Shown: one piece after another, positions 14,101-20,177 of the stretch | Numbering within the stretch: the first letter of the stretch is position 1 | How the letters are laid out: each line of letters opens with the position of its first letter | Source: a virus | IMG/VR virus record: IMGVR_UViG_3300044911_001153 | Span: 1 to 22,114 of that record | Length of the DNA stretch: 22,114 nt | Strand: one strand, 5' to 3' | Program-made: the position numbers and the translations under genes | Notes under the pieces: generated by a model | Told to the model about the DNA's origin: nothing | Seen by the model: only the letters and a program-made list of their open reading frames with translations | Database searches by the model: none

Positions 14101-15721
14101 TTGTGACATAAGCAGTATCAATATCAGCGGTTCCAAAATTACCATTCGTATAAAATACATTAGAACCAGATAAAGTTGTAACGATACCTGTCGTAATATA
14201 AGCGGTATCAATATCAGCAGTCGTGTAAGTAAGATTACTACCTGCTATGGTTGTGACAATACCTGCTGTAATATAAGCGGTATCAATATCAGCAGTCGTG
14301 TAAGTAAGATTACTACCTGCTATGGTTGTGACAATACCTGCTGTAATGAAAGCGTTGTCAACGTCGGCAGTCGTGTAAGTAAGATTACTACCTGCTATGG
14401 TTGTGACAATACCTGCTGTAATGAAAGCGTTGTCAACGTCGGCAGTATTATAAGTTAAACTAGTTCCATAAGCATTTGTAAAGTTACCATTTAATGCTTC
14501 AACAGTGGTATCAGTAATATGAACACCACCAACAGCAAGTCTTGTACCATTAGGAACTTGAGTAGATCCAATACCGACCGCATAGTTAAACAACCAAGCA
14601 TCGGTTGTTCCAACTCCATAAGTTCCTGCCCTAGCCCATAAAAATTTTTTGTGTGTATTTGGAAGTGAATTCACTCCAACAGCTTGAAGTGAAACTAATG
14701 GATTTCCTTCGGTAGAAGCAATTGAAATACCACCACCGTTTGCTGTATCATCATTCGCAATATCAACATTCAGAGAATCTGTTGTGATGCCAAGAACAAT
14801 AGTTTTATCAATAATAAATAAGTCTTCTGCAATAAGAACAGTTGTTGTTCCACCAATACTCAGATTTCCAGCAACGAAAAGATCATTATGGAAAGTTGCT
14901 GTGGAATCAAAAACATCAAAATTAGTAGAAACACTCAGACTTGTAGCAGTAATTAAACCAGTCGCTATAATATTATCAGTAGTAATCTGATCTTGAACTG
15001 TTAGGTCATCTTTTACATAAAGATCGCCACCAACATAAAGATCACTTCCAAAAGTTCCAATACCAACAAAAGTGGATACTCCAGAAACATATAAAGTTGT
15101 TGCTGAAGAAATACCTAGAGTACTTACACCAGTTACATTAATATTACGAGAATTAATCTCATCAACGGTGAGATCATCAGTTACATATAGATCTCCACCA
15201 ACATACAGATCATTATTAAAAGTTCCGACTCCAACAAAAGTGGATACTCCAGAAACATATAAACTTGTTGCTGAAGAAATACCTAGAGTGCTTACACCAG
15301 TTACATTAATATTACGAGCATTAATCTCATCAACGGTCAGATCATCCTTTACATATAAGTCGGCATTAATATATACATCATTTCCAAATGTACTTACACC
15401 AACGAATGTAGAAACACCTGTAGCAAGTAAATGTCTGGTCGTAATGTCTTGACCAATGGTTGCTCCACCACTGACATAAAGTTGATTTGCTACATATAAA
15501 TCGTTTCCGAAGGTTCCGACACCAACAAATGTAGAAACACCACCTACATTAATATCTCCAGTGATGTTTGTGGAACCAACAACAAACAACGAATGATTTT
15601 GAGCGTTGGTTGTCCCGATACCAACTTTACCAATCGTTTGTAAGACCGTGCTATTCTCGGTAATTGATGAGATACCAAGATTAAGATTCTGTTGTCTGCC
15701 GCTCTTATATGGTTGGGACAT
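11192..15721 (-). CDS. Very long repeat-built tail fibre protein, 1509 aa
   Basis: Starts MSQPYKSGRQQNLNLGISSI with KVGIGTTNAQNHSLFVVGS. Residues about 60-245 hold three copies of a 56-aa unit (FVGVGTFNNDLYVGGDLY ... LTVDEINSRNINVTGVSTLG). Residues about 425-640 hold about eight copies of a 25-aa unit (TTADIDTAYITAGIVTTI, then AGSNLTY). Later come FGDGNDLQIYHDGTNSVVRD, two copies of INFNG-DLFQ-x-N-x-PFIASRW with VGIGT segments, and near the C-terminus GFIDVYVNGVKLIPSEFI, SLNDLTDVTLTSPAAGETLV and a terminal beta domain ending YKVKFTAFKV. Layout and size fit a long distal or whisker-type fibre. It is third in an operon after the 626-aa and 113-aa genes, 8 nt from the latter. Repeat number may vary between isolates. 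Receptor binding is inferred. Confidence 0.82.
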   Translation of the reverse strand: MSQPYKSGRQQNLNLGISSITENSTVLQTIGKVGIGTTNAQNHSLFVVGSTNITGDINVGGVSTFVGVGTFGNDLYVANQLYVSGGATIGQDITTRHLLATGVSTFVGVSTFGNDVYINADLYVKDDLTVDEINARNINVTGVSTLGISSATSLYVSGVSTFVGVGTFNNDLYVGGDLYVTDDLTVDEINSRNINVTGVSTLGISSATTLYVSGVSTFVGIGTFGSDLYVGGDLYVKDDLTVQDQITTDNIIATGLITATSLSVSTNFDVFDSTATFHNDLFVAGNLSIGGTTTVLIAEDLFIIDKTIVLGITTDSLNVDIANDDTANGGGISIASTEGNPLVSLQAVGVNSLPNTHKKFLWARAGTYGVGTTDAWLFNYAVGIGSTQVPNGTRLAVGGVHITDTTVEALNGNFTNAYGTSLTYNTADVDNAFITAGIVTTIAGSNLTYTTADVDNAFITAGIVTTIAGSNLTYTTADIDTAYITAGIVTTIAGSNLTYTTADIDTAYITTGIVTTLSGSNVFYTNGNFGTADIDTAYVTTGIVTTIAGSNLTYTTADIDNAYVTAGIVTTLAGSNLTYTTADIDTAFITAGIVTTIAGSNLTYATADVDTAYITSGIVTTIQSTDATTTNLFATSGIVTTIAGSNLTYTTGNLTTGNIVTGVVTTLTSTNATLTNINSAGITTLGIVTANSLFVSGVTTSTNLTVTSTASIQNLTVPGSLFANLTGNVNSTGSNTFGQINVTGLSTFAGITTVTGTTLFTKQLNISGVATFGSNAYFGDSDVLNFGDGNDLQIYHDGTNSVVRDIGVGSLILGSDGVGVDIYNITQGEYQARFGNNGAVELYYDSIKRLETTGYGVSVYDTLQTKQLNVSGVSTFGGPIAGFVTFTNNVSVAGSLDVNGNINFNGDLFQDNQPFIASRWTATTTGGDIYRLSNVGIGTSTLTATLTVSGDANISGVITARQFVGDVNAGIATLGVTTAQTLDVYGKTRLRTRIHDSGDNPGTTNFVLTSGGPSGNWSWQPVTSVGAGTLNGIIVQDEGGTVGTAGSITTLDFRGNNIVVIADPQPNAIATITVSDTPSFLNLTVTPGISTLGVTTTTNLTAQSINVSGLSTFTGIVTTGSDLYVGGDLYVNDDIVFDSFTAREITVNERSNLGIASATTLNVTGITTTALLNVGVGGTIITTTNTTRVGINSISPNFTLDVNGDINFNGTLYQNNSPFIASRWSAGLGDDIYRLNGDVGIGTTNPAYKFEVVGDARISGLTSITNLQLSGTIGIGTTTGNSGQYLRSTGVGVTWADFPTLRTTGITTATEGQTTFSFSYSVGFIDVYVNGVKLIPSEFIASNGSSVVLNSPAYQNDIVELIGYNTVSTSGSGGGGGATSLNDLTDVTLTSPAAGETLVYDGSQWVNDYNVTASTSTTSQTVIHTLSSSTYRSVEYTIQATQGLKYHLTKVLVVHDGLLAYPTEYGTVYTIDSLGTFDVDVFGGNIRLLVTPAAATTTNYKVKFTAFKV
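13830..14450 (-). repeat. Tandem 75-bp coding repeat (25-aa unit), about eight copies
   Basis: Within the 1509-aa fibre gene. Anchors fall at 13905, 13980, 14055, then after one unit with a 15-bp insertion at 14221, 14296, 14371 and 14446, i.e. a period of 75 bp. The copies between about 14190 and 14440 are nearly identical at DNA level, including synonymous sites, which suggests recent expansion. The unit encodes TADIDTAYITAGIVTTIAG and SNLTY. Confidence 0.85.
15000..15480 (-). repeat. 168-bp coding repeat (56-aa unit), about three copies
   Basis: In the 5' part of the 1509-aa fibre gene. The same CCAGAAACATATAAA-containing stretch recurs at 15081 and 15249, exactly 168 bp apart, with only scattered changes in between; a third, more diverged copy adjoins on the right. 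Protein units contain DLYVxxDLTVDEINxRNI and NVTGVSTLGISSAT. Confidence 0.75.
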
Positions 15722-15729
15722 TTCTAATA

Positions 15730-16071
15730 TTAGTTAAGAGTTTCTAGGATGCTTGCGATAAATTTAACATCAATTCCATTATCAGCACGAATCTGAAGAG
15801 AATCTCCAGTTTCAAGAATCAATTTACCAAACAAAAGATTTGCCGAATCATTTGCTGGTAATGGTAAATCTTTTACAATTTCAGTCGTCACGGCAATGCC
15901 AGCGGATGATCTTTTATGTGAGAGAGAGACTGTGCGAGTATTGCTGCCGATGTTTGCTGCTTGTGCTAAAAGAACAACACCACTATATCCAGTTGGTGCC
16001 GTATAGATTCCGACCGTATTTACACCAACAACGCTTGTGACTGTTTGATATATGTTTAAGGGTAATGGCAT
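15730..16071 (-). CDS. Small conserved virion-associated protein, 113 aa (paralogue of 8079-8405)
   Basis: Reads MPLPLNIYQTVTSVVGVNTVGIYTAPTGYSGVV ... SLSHKRSSAGIAVTTEIV ... NLLFGKLILETGDSLQIRAD ... IASILETLN. It has a very strong ribosome site (AGGAGGA) inside the end of the upstream 626-aa gene and starts 1 nt after that gene's stop, so it is translationally coupled. It resembles the 108-aa protein at 8079-8405, and in both places the small gene directly precedes a long fibre gene. This suggests an adaptor, cap or assembly role for the following fibre, which is inference. No enzymatic motif is visible. Confidence 0.72.
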   Translation of the reverse strand: MPLPLNIYQTVTSVVGVNTVGIYTAPTGYSGVVLLAQAANIGSNTRTVSLSHKRSSAGIAVTTEIVKDLPLPANDSANLLFGKLILETGDSLQIRADNGIDVKFIASILETLN

Positions 16072-16072
16072 T

Positions 16073-17953
16073 TTAATTTCCTCCTAATGCTAGAATAAAT
16101 GGTGTCATTGTCGCAAACAAACTCTTGGAATAGAAAGTACCAGAAATAGTTCCAGTGACTTGGTTGATCTGAACACCGTCACCAATTCGGAAGTTGCCTG
16201 CCTGATCAGTGCTTGTATAAACCACGAGTCCACCATTTCTTGCGTCGGTTTCATTTTCTTGAATTGGAACTCCACCTTGTGCGGGAAGAGCAGCATTGAT
16301 ATTTGTTCCAGAACCAATGTATTCAAACGAGTGACCAGAAGCTAGGACTCTACTTTGTTTAAAGAAAGGAACCGTCGTGCCAACACCAACAGCATATGGA
16401 ACGTTTTCATTTAAAGTAATTGTACAAATTCCAGCGGATATTGGAGTGGAACTAATGATTGAATAATATGTTGGAAGTAATTCTGCCGTCCCTGTTGCTG
16501 TATTTATTCCAACATCAGGAGCAGAGAAAGTGACTGTTGGGACTGATGTATATCCTCTACCATTTGATACCATCTCAACATTTGAGACTGAACCATTGGA
16601 GATTTCAGGAACACCAGTTGCGGCAACACCCCAATCATTACCAGTGCTTGGATCACCAATCGTAACTGTAGGAGGATTGATATAACCAGTTCCAACACCA
16701 GTGACATTGATTCTCTTAACGGTATAATATAAGTCTTCAAAATATACAACCTGACCATCAAAGGGTCTTTGAATATCTATTGCTACCGTTCCACCACTGA
16801 CATAAGTATGTGGTAAAGTTGATGTACCAACGTAGGCAGAGAAACTATTCGCGGCACCTACAGAATCAATGTTAAAAACATATCCAAAATTTCCACTTGG
16901 ATATGTTACAATACCTGGACCTGATGGGCAAGTAAAACCAAGACCAGCAATCGTGACTCCCATTCCAACAGTCAGATTGTGATTTGTTGCTGTGGTAATT
17001 GTTAAAAGACCCGTCGTATTATTATAAGTTGCAGTCTGAACTCCAAGAGTCGGCGCCGTTATACTGACAACGAATTCGTCAGAATTTAAACCAGCAGAAG
17101 AAGTGACAATTCCAGTATATCTGACTGGACTTACACCATCGGCAACCAGAGCATAATTACCAAATGAGGCATTAGAGTTGGTTAGATCGCAAGCAGCACC
17201 CGATCCACAGTAAACGGCAATATCATCACAGATTGTAAACAGTGAAACCAACTGAGCATATCCACTGTTGGTGATTGAAACTCCAATACCACCCTGATTG
17301 TACTGAGTATAAGAGTCAACGACCATTGACTTTAGTGGTCCAATCGCATTATTACCATCAATTTTCATTCCGATACTATCTGGAATGAAATTAGTACAGT
17401 TCTGAACGTATGGTGACTGAGCAAAATATTTAATGTTGTTTGGGTCAAACGCAAAGATTGCCTTTCCTGGATTCAGCGTTCCAGTAAAAGACATTTCTGC
17501 GACATAGTTTCCTGGTGAAACATAAAACAAGTCCTGGTTCGCGTTACTAGGAACAACAGTGACTTCTCTTAAACTATCACCAACAACACTGATTTGTGAT
17601 GGTAAAGCAATTGGATTATCTTCTACGTATGTACCAGCAGAAACTTTAATAACTGCTCCTGGGATTGTCGTAGCGATTCCGACCGCTGCTTTGATGGTCG
17701 CTTTTGCGTCACCAATTTTTCTTCCTGTATTATTGTCGTTTCCGTCTTGTGTGACATATAAAATATTTGTAACAGTTGTTCCAGCAGATACTCGAACGAC
17801 TTCTGTGGCAATTCCTGTTTGAGAAAATCTATCTCTTAATGTATAAAGTTCCGCATCATACGTGTTAAGAGCCAATTCTCCAAGTTGTAGATCTGTCACT
17901 CCTGGTTTCTTTCCAGGTATAGCAGATCGCTTAATCCTAAACGGTGTTGCCAT
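16073..17953 (-). CDS. Beta-helix-type virion structural protein, 626 aa
   Basis: Starts MATPFRIKRSAIPGKKPGVTDL followed by GELALNTYDAELYTLRD, an N-terminus typical of cyanophage and marine-phage structural proteins. Residues 65-165 (LYVTQDGNDNNTGRKIGDAK, ATIKAAVGIA ... VIKVSAGTYVEDNPIALP, VSVVGDS-like turns, YVAEMSFTG) have the look of a pectin-lyase-like right-handed beta-helix (DUF1565-type start). Residues 215-275 contain a conserved cysteine-bearing block (FTICDDIAVYCGSGAACDLTN). The C-terminal half has GTGYINPPTVTIGDP and GRGYTSVPTVTFSAP repeats and ends SLFATMTPFILALGGN. Probably part of the baseplate or fibre-attachment apparatus; the exact role is unknown. A GTAAATA variant of the late motif sits 14 nt before the ATG and a perfect ATAAATA further upstream. 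Confidence 0.78.
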   Translation of the reverse strand: MATPFRIKRSAIPGKKPGVTDLQLGELALNTYDAELYTLRDRFSQTGIATEVVRVSAGTTVTNILYVTQDGNDNNTGRKIGDAKATIKAAVGIATTIPGAVIKVSAGTYVEDNPIALPSQISVVGDSLREVTVVPSNANQDLFYVSPGNYVAEMSFTGTLNPGKAIFAFDPNNIKYFAQSPYVQNCTNFIPDSIGMKIDGNNAIGPLKSMVVDSYTQYNQGGIGVSITNSGYAQLVSLFTICDDIAVYCGSGAACDLTNSNASFGNYALVADGVSPVRYTGIVTSSAGLNSDEFVVSITAPTLGVQTATYNNTTGLLTITTATNHNLTVGMGVTIAGLGFTCPSGPGIVTYPSGNFGYVFNIDSVGAANSFSAYVGTSTLPHTYVSGGTVAIDIQRPFDGQVVYFEDLYYTVKRINVTGVGTGYINPPTVTIGDPSTGNDWGVAATGVPEISNGSVSNVEMVSNGRGYTSVPTVTFSAPDVGINTATGTAELLPTYYSIISSTPISAGICTITLNENVPYAVGVGTTVPFFKQSRVLASGHSFEYIGSGTNINAALPAQGGVPIQENETDARNGGLVVYTSTDQAGNFRIGDGVQINQVTGTISGTFYSKSLFATMTPFILALGGN

Positions 17954-17967
17954 TTATTTTCATTCGG

Positions 17968-17974
17968 TATTTAC
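17968..17974 (-). promoter_or_regulatory. Variant late promoter motif GTAAATA
   Basis: Minus-strand GTAAATA, exactly 14 nt before the ATG at 17953, the same distance as the perfect motifs before three other fibre genes. Confidence 0.4.
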
Positions 17975-18004
17975 CAGAAGAAGCAGTATGTACTGCCTTT
18001 CATT

Positions 18005-18011
18005 TATTTAT
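18005..18011 (-). promoter_or_regulatory. T4-type late promoter motif ATAAATA
   Basis: Minus-strand ATAAATA directly after the TGA stop (18012-18014) of the HNH gene, 51 nt before the ATG at 17953. Either this or the GTAAATA variant at 17968-17974 could drive the 626-aa gene. Confidence 0.5.
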
Positions 18012-18383
18012 TCAACTTGCGTTATTCCTTCTCGGGCGATAAGCAAACAAGTTCGTCGGAGGATCTGGTTTCATCCATTCTTCAATCTTATCAAATCTTT
18101 CTTCGCTATAAAAGTCTTGCTGAACATACCACAACTTCCAGTGCTCGTGTCCCTTTGACTGGTTACAATCGTGGCAGCAACAGACTACATTTTTTGTAAC
18201 GTCTAATCCACCTTTTGATTGAGGAAGAATATGATCAATTGTGAGTCTGTCTTCTGATCCACAATAAGCACATTGATGACCCCATTCTTCTTTTATCTTT
18301 TGCCTCCACATTCGTTTCGCTTCTCCTGGACTTGTTGTTTGTAGATGAAACAAGTACTCTGAAGGCGAACGGAGGAGATCCAT
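18012..18383 (-). CDS. HNH endonuclease, free-standing, 123 aa
   Basis: Contains CAYCGSEDRLTIDHILPQSK with the zinc pair CxxC and the catalytic DH, then GGLDVTKNVVCCCHDCNQSK with the second CxxC and the asparagine/histidine positions of the HNH (beta-beta-alpha metal) motif. A basic N-terminal helix (EAKRMWRQKIKEEW) precedes it. Family members nick or cut DNA and, in T4-like phages, are usually homing endonucleases or carry out packaging-related cuts; a homing role is inferred from its free-standing place between the photosynthesis block and the structural operons. No Shine-Dalgarno is visible before the ATG; an ATAAATA motif lies 19 nt upstream. Confidence 0.88.
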   Translation of the reverse strand: MDLLRSPSEYLFHLQTTSPGEAKRMWRQKIKEEWGHQCAYCGSEDRLTIDHILPQSKGGLDVTKNVVCCCHDCNQSKGHEHWKLWYVQQDFYSEERFDKIEEWMKPDPPTNLFAYRPRRNNAS

Positions 18384-18402
18384 AAGCGATTGCGGTTTGA
18401 AT

Positions 18403-18409
18403 TATTTAT
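18403..18409 (-). promoter_or_regulatory. T4-type late promoter motif ATAAATA
   Basis: Minus-strand ATAAATA, 19 nt before the ATG of the HNH gene, running on from the TGA stop (18409-18411) of the hypothetical gene upstream (TGATAAATA). Confidence 0.5.
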
Positions 18410-18705
18410 CAAACAACCACTGGTTCTCCTTGACCTTCTGGCAGTTTGATTTGTGGCAGTTCTTTCACTTCCCAAGAACCACCAACACCACCATCCATAT
18501 TCACAACAATCTCATTAGTCGGCAGTGCTTTAGGAATCTCAACATCCACAACGGGTCCCATCAAAAACTTATTACGAGTATAAGTTCTGTTCTGTGGATC
18601 AAAAGCAACCATATTCAGAGCATCCATCTCATCTCCACAGTCTAGAATCTTTCTTCCAGTTCTCTTATCAATCACCGAAAAATACTCATCGTGATATTTG
18701 TTCAT
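18409..18705 (-). CDS. Hypothetical cyanophage protein, 98 aa
   Basis: I place the start at the ATG at 18705 (MNKYHDEYFSVIDKRTGRKI), which has AAGGA nine bases upstream. The frame stays open to a GTG at 18771 (120 aa), but the extra 22 residues overlap another likely reading frame. The protein continues LDCGDEMDALNMVAFDPQNR, then KFLMGPVVDVEIPKALPTNE and a C-terminus WEVKELPQIKLPEGQGEPVVV. It is soluble and acidic, without recognisable motifs. I have seen similar hypothetical proteins in cyanophage genomes but know no function. It precedes the HNH gene by 25 nt. Confidence 0.65.
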   Translation of the reverse strand: MNKYHDEYFSVIDKRTGRKILDCGDEMDALNMVAFDPQNRTYTRNKFLMGPVVDVEIPKALPTNEIVVNMDGGVGGSWEVKELPQIKLPEGQGEPVVV

Positions 18706-18814
18706 CTTCTGATTCCTTTTCTTCATTATAAGATGGTTCTGGTTTTCTGTAAAGACCTGGCCAAGTGTCACGAATAATCTCTGCGAGTTTATAAGGAGTT
18801 GTGGACGATATCAT
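18686..18814 (-). CDS. Small hypothetical ORF, 42 aa
   Basis: ATG at 18814, TGA at 18686-18688. Reads MISSTTPYKLAEIIRDTWPG, LYRKPEPSYNEEKESEDEQI, SR: an amphipathic N-terminal helix and a charged, glutamate-rich tail. It overlaps the first 20 bases of the downstream 98-aa gene in another frame, an arrangement usual in compact phage operons. No strong Shine-Dalgarno. It is protein-like in composition but too short to be sure; nothing else explains the interval 18706-18814. Confidence 0.4.
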   Translation of the reverse strand: MISSTTPYKLAEIIRDTWPGLYRKPEPSYNEEKESEDEQISR

Positions 18815-18885
18815 AAGTCTTGTGTAAGAGACATTAGAAAAAGGAACACTCCGAAGAGTTGGAAGATTATGAGTATGAGAAGCAT

Positions 18886-18911
18886 AAAAAAAGGAGTTCT
18901 TATGGAACTCC
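18886..18911 (-). terminator. Rho-independent terminator after the psbD unit
   Basis: On the minus strand a perfect 7-bp stem GGAGTTC/GAACTCC (18905-18911 with 18893-18899) and 5-nt loop is followed by a run of T (18886-18892). It lies 21 nt after the stop of the 44-aa gene. Confidence 0.85.
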
Positions 18912-18913
18912 CT

Positions 18914-18920
18914 TATTTAT
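18914..18920 (-). promoter_or_regulatory. ATAAATA motif abutting the terminator
   Basis: Minus-strand ATAAATA, two bases before the terminator stem. If used, transcripts would begin within the hairpin and serve the small ORFs and the 98-aa gene downstream. May be fortuitous in AT-rich DNA. Confidence 0.35.
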
Positions 18921-18932
18921 TTTTATAGGAGA

Positions 18933-19067
18933 TTAAGATCCTCCCTGCGAATAAACAGGTTGCAAAATTCCTCCATCTTGGTCATCGTCATCATCGTGAT
19001 TCTCAGTGAAAATAACGATAGCAGCGAATACAAAGATAACCAAGTATAGAAGGTATTGTGTGGTCAC
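18933..19067 (-). CDS. Single-span membrane protein coupled to psbD, 44 aa (GTG start)
   Basis: GTG at 19067 overlaps the psbD stop by four bases (GTGA). The sequence is (M)[20 protein letters not shown], then [20 protein letters not shown] and GGS before TAA. One hydrophobic helix (about residues 4-21) and an acidic tail with five aspartates give a small single-pass membrane protein, probably in the thylakoid if it works with D2. The exact frame, coupling and following terminator support a real gene. Its size and shape resemble small photosystem or cytochrome subunits, but I do not recognise any of them (PsbI, PsbT, PsbM, PetN and similar) in the sequence, so no function is claimed. Confidence 0.72.
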   Translation of the reverse strand: MTTQYLLYLVIFVFAAIVIFTENHDDDDDQDGGILQPVYSQGGS

Positions 19068-20125
19068 AGTGCGTTGCCCCTTGGAAGAACTTCCTCTGGG
19101 AACACAAAGTTCTCATGAGGTTGGTCTACTGGAGCCATCCAAGCACGAAGACCTTCATTCAGAAGAATGTTCTTAGTATAGAAGGTTTCAAACTCAGGAT
19201 CCTCTGCTGCACGAATCTCCTGACTTACGAAATCATAAGCCCTCAAATTCAATGCTAAACCGATGATGCCGATAGAAGAAGTCCAGAGACCCATAACTGG
19301 AACAAAAAGCATAAAGAAATGAAGCCAACGCTTGTTACTAAAAGCAATACCGAAGATCTGAGACCAGAATCTGTTAGCCGTAACCATAGAATACGTCTCT
19401 TCCTCTTGAGTCGGTTCAAATGCTTTGAAAGTGTTTGCCTGATCACTATCTTCAAATAGAGTGTTTTCTACAGTAGCTCCGTGAATCGCACAGAGTAGTG
19501 CTCCTCCCAATATACCAGCAACTCCCATCATATGGAAGGGATTGAGGGTCCAGTTGTGGAAACCCTGAAGGAACAGCAGAAACCTGAAGATAGCAGCAAC
19601 ACCAAATGAAGGTGCGAAAAACCAACTGGATTGTCCCAGTGGATACATCAGGAATACAGAAACGAATACTGCGATGGGACCAGAGAATGCGATTGCGTTA
19701 TAAGGACGAATGCCCACCAGGCGAGCAATCTCAAACTGGCGCAACATAAATCCGATCAGACTAAAGGCCCCGTGGAGTGCCACAAAAGTCCAGAGTCCCC
19801 CAAGTTGGAACCACCTGACGATATCCCCTTGAGCCTCAGGACCCCAGAGCAGAAGAAGAGAATGACCCATAGAATCTGCTGGAGTACTAACTGCCGCAGT
19901 AAGAAAGTTTGCACCCTCAAGATAGGAACTTGCCAACCCGTGAGTATACCAACTCGTAACGAAAGTTGTCCCAGTAAGCCAACCACCAAGAGCAAGGTAA
20001 GCAGTGGGAAAAAGAAGAAGTCCAGACCAGCCAACAAAAACGAAACGATCTCTCTTAAGCCAATCATCCAGGACATCGAACCACCCCCTTTGTGAAATAG
20101 GTCGTGAAAGTGTAGAAGAAGTCAT
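19064..20125 (-). CDS. psbD: Photosystem II D2 protein, 353 aa
   Basis: Full-length D2 (family length about 352-353). Seen: the N-terminus [20 protein letters not shown], five hydrophobic spans, the redox-tyrosine region [16 protein letters not shown], the chlorophyll- and iron-ligand histidines in [17 protein letters not shown] and [10 protein letters not shown], the conserved [20 protein letters not shown] loop at the QA site, and the C-terminus [13 protein letters not shown]2 pairs with D1 in the photosystem II reaction centre in the thylakoid membrane and carries QA. Phage copies are thought to keep photosynthesis running during infection. It has a very strong ribosome site (AAGGAGG, 3 nt before the ATG) and an ATAAATA motif 22 nt upstream. 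The 44-aa gene overlaps its stop. Confidence 0.98.
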   Translation of the reverse strand: MTSSTLSRPISQRGWFDVLDDWLKRDRFVFVGWSGLLLFPTAYLALGGWLTGTTFVTSWYTHGLASSYLEGANFLTAAVSTPADSMGHSLLLLWGPEAQGDIVRWFQLGGLWTFVALHGAFSLIGFMLRQFEIARLVGIRPYNAIAFSGPIAVFVSVFLMYPLGQSSWFFAPSFGVAAIFRFLLFLQGFHNWTLNPFHMMGVAGILGGALLCAIHGATVENTLFEDSDQANTFKAFEPTQEEETYSMVTANRFWSQIFGIAFSNKRWLHFFMLFVPVMGLWTSSIGIIGLALNLRAYDFVSQEIRAAEDPEFETFYTKNILLNEGLRAWMAPVDQPHENFVFPEEVLPRGNAL

Positions 20126-20147
20126 AGCCTCCTTTTGTTATTTCTCA

Positions 20148-20154
20148 TATTTAT
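20148..20154 (-). promoter_or_regulatory. T4-type late promoter motif ATAAATA before psbD
   Basis: Minus-strand ATAAATA, 22 nt before the psbD ATG, with AAGGAGG in between. It lies in the short gap after the homing endonuclease gene and would allow psbD to be transcribed separately from psbA. Confidence 0.5.
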
Positions 20155-20177
20155 CTTAACATTTTTTAACAAAGAGG

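Noticed and set aside
13830-14450. CRISPR-like array
   Set aside because: The 75-bp repeats are contiguous, in frame, multiples of three and encode a regular 25-residue fibre unit; there are no unique spacers and no cas genes.
18706-18771. N-terminal extension of the 98-aa hypothetical gene to a GTG at 18771
   Set aside because: The added residues overlap the 42-aa frame, whereas the ATG at 18705 has a ribosome site; the extension remains possible but is less likely.
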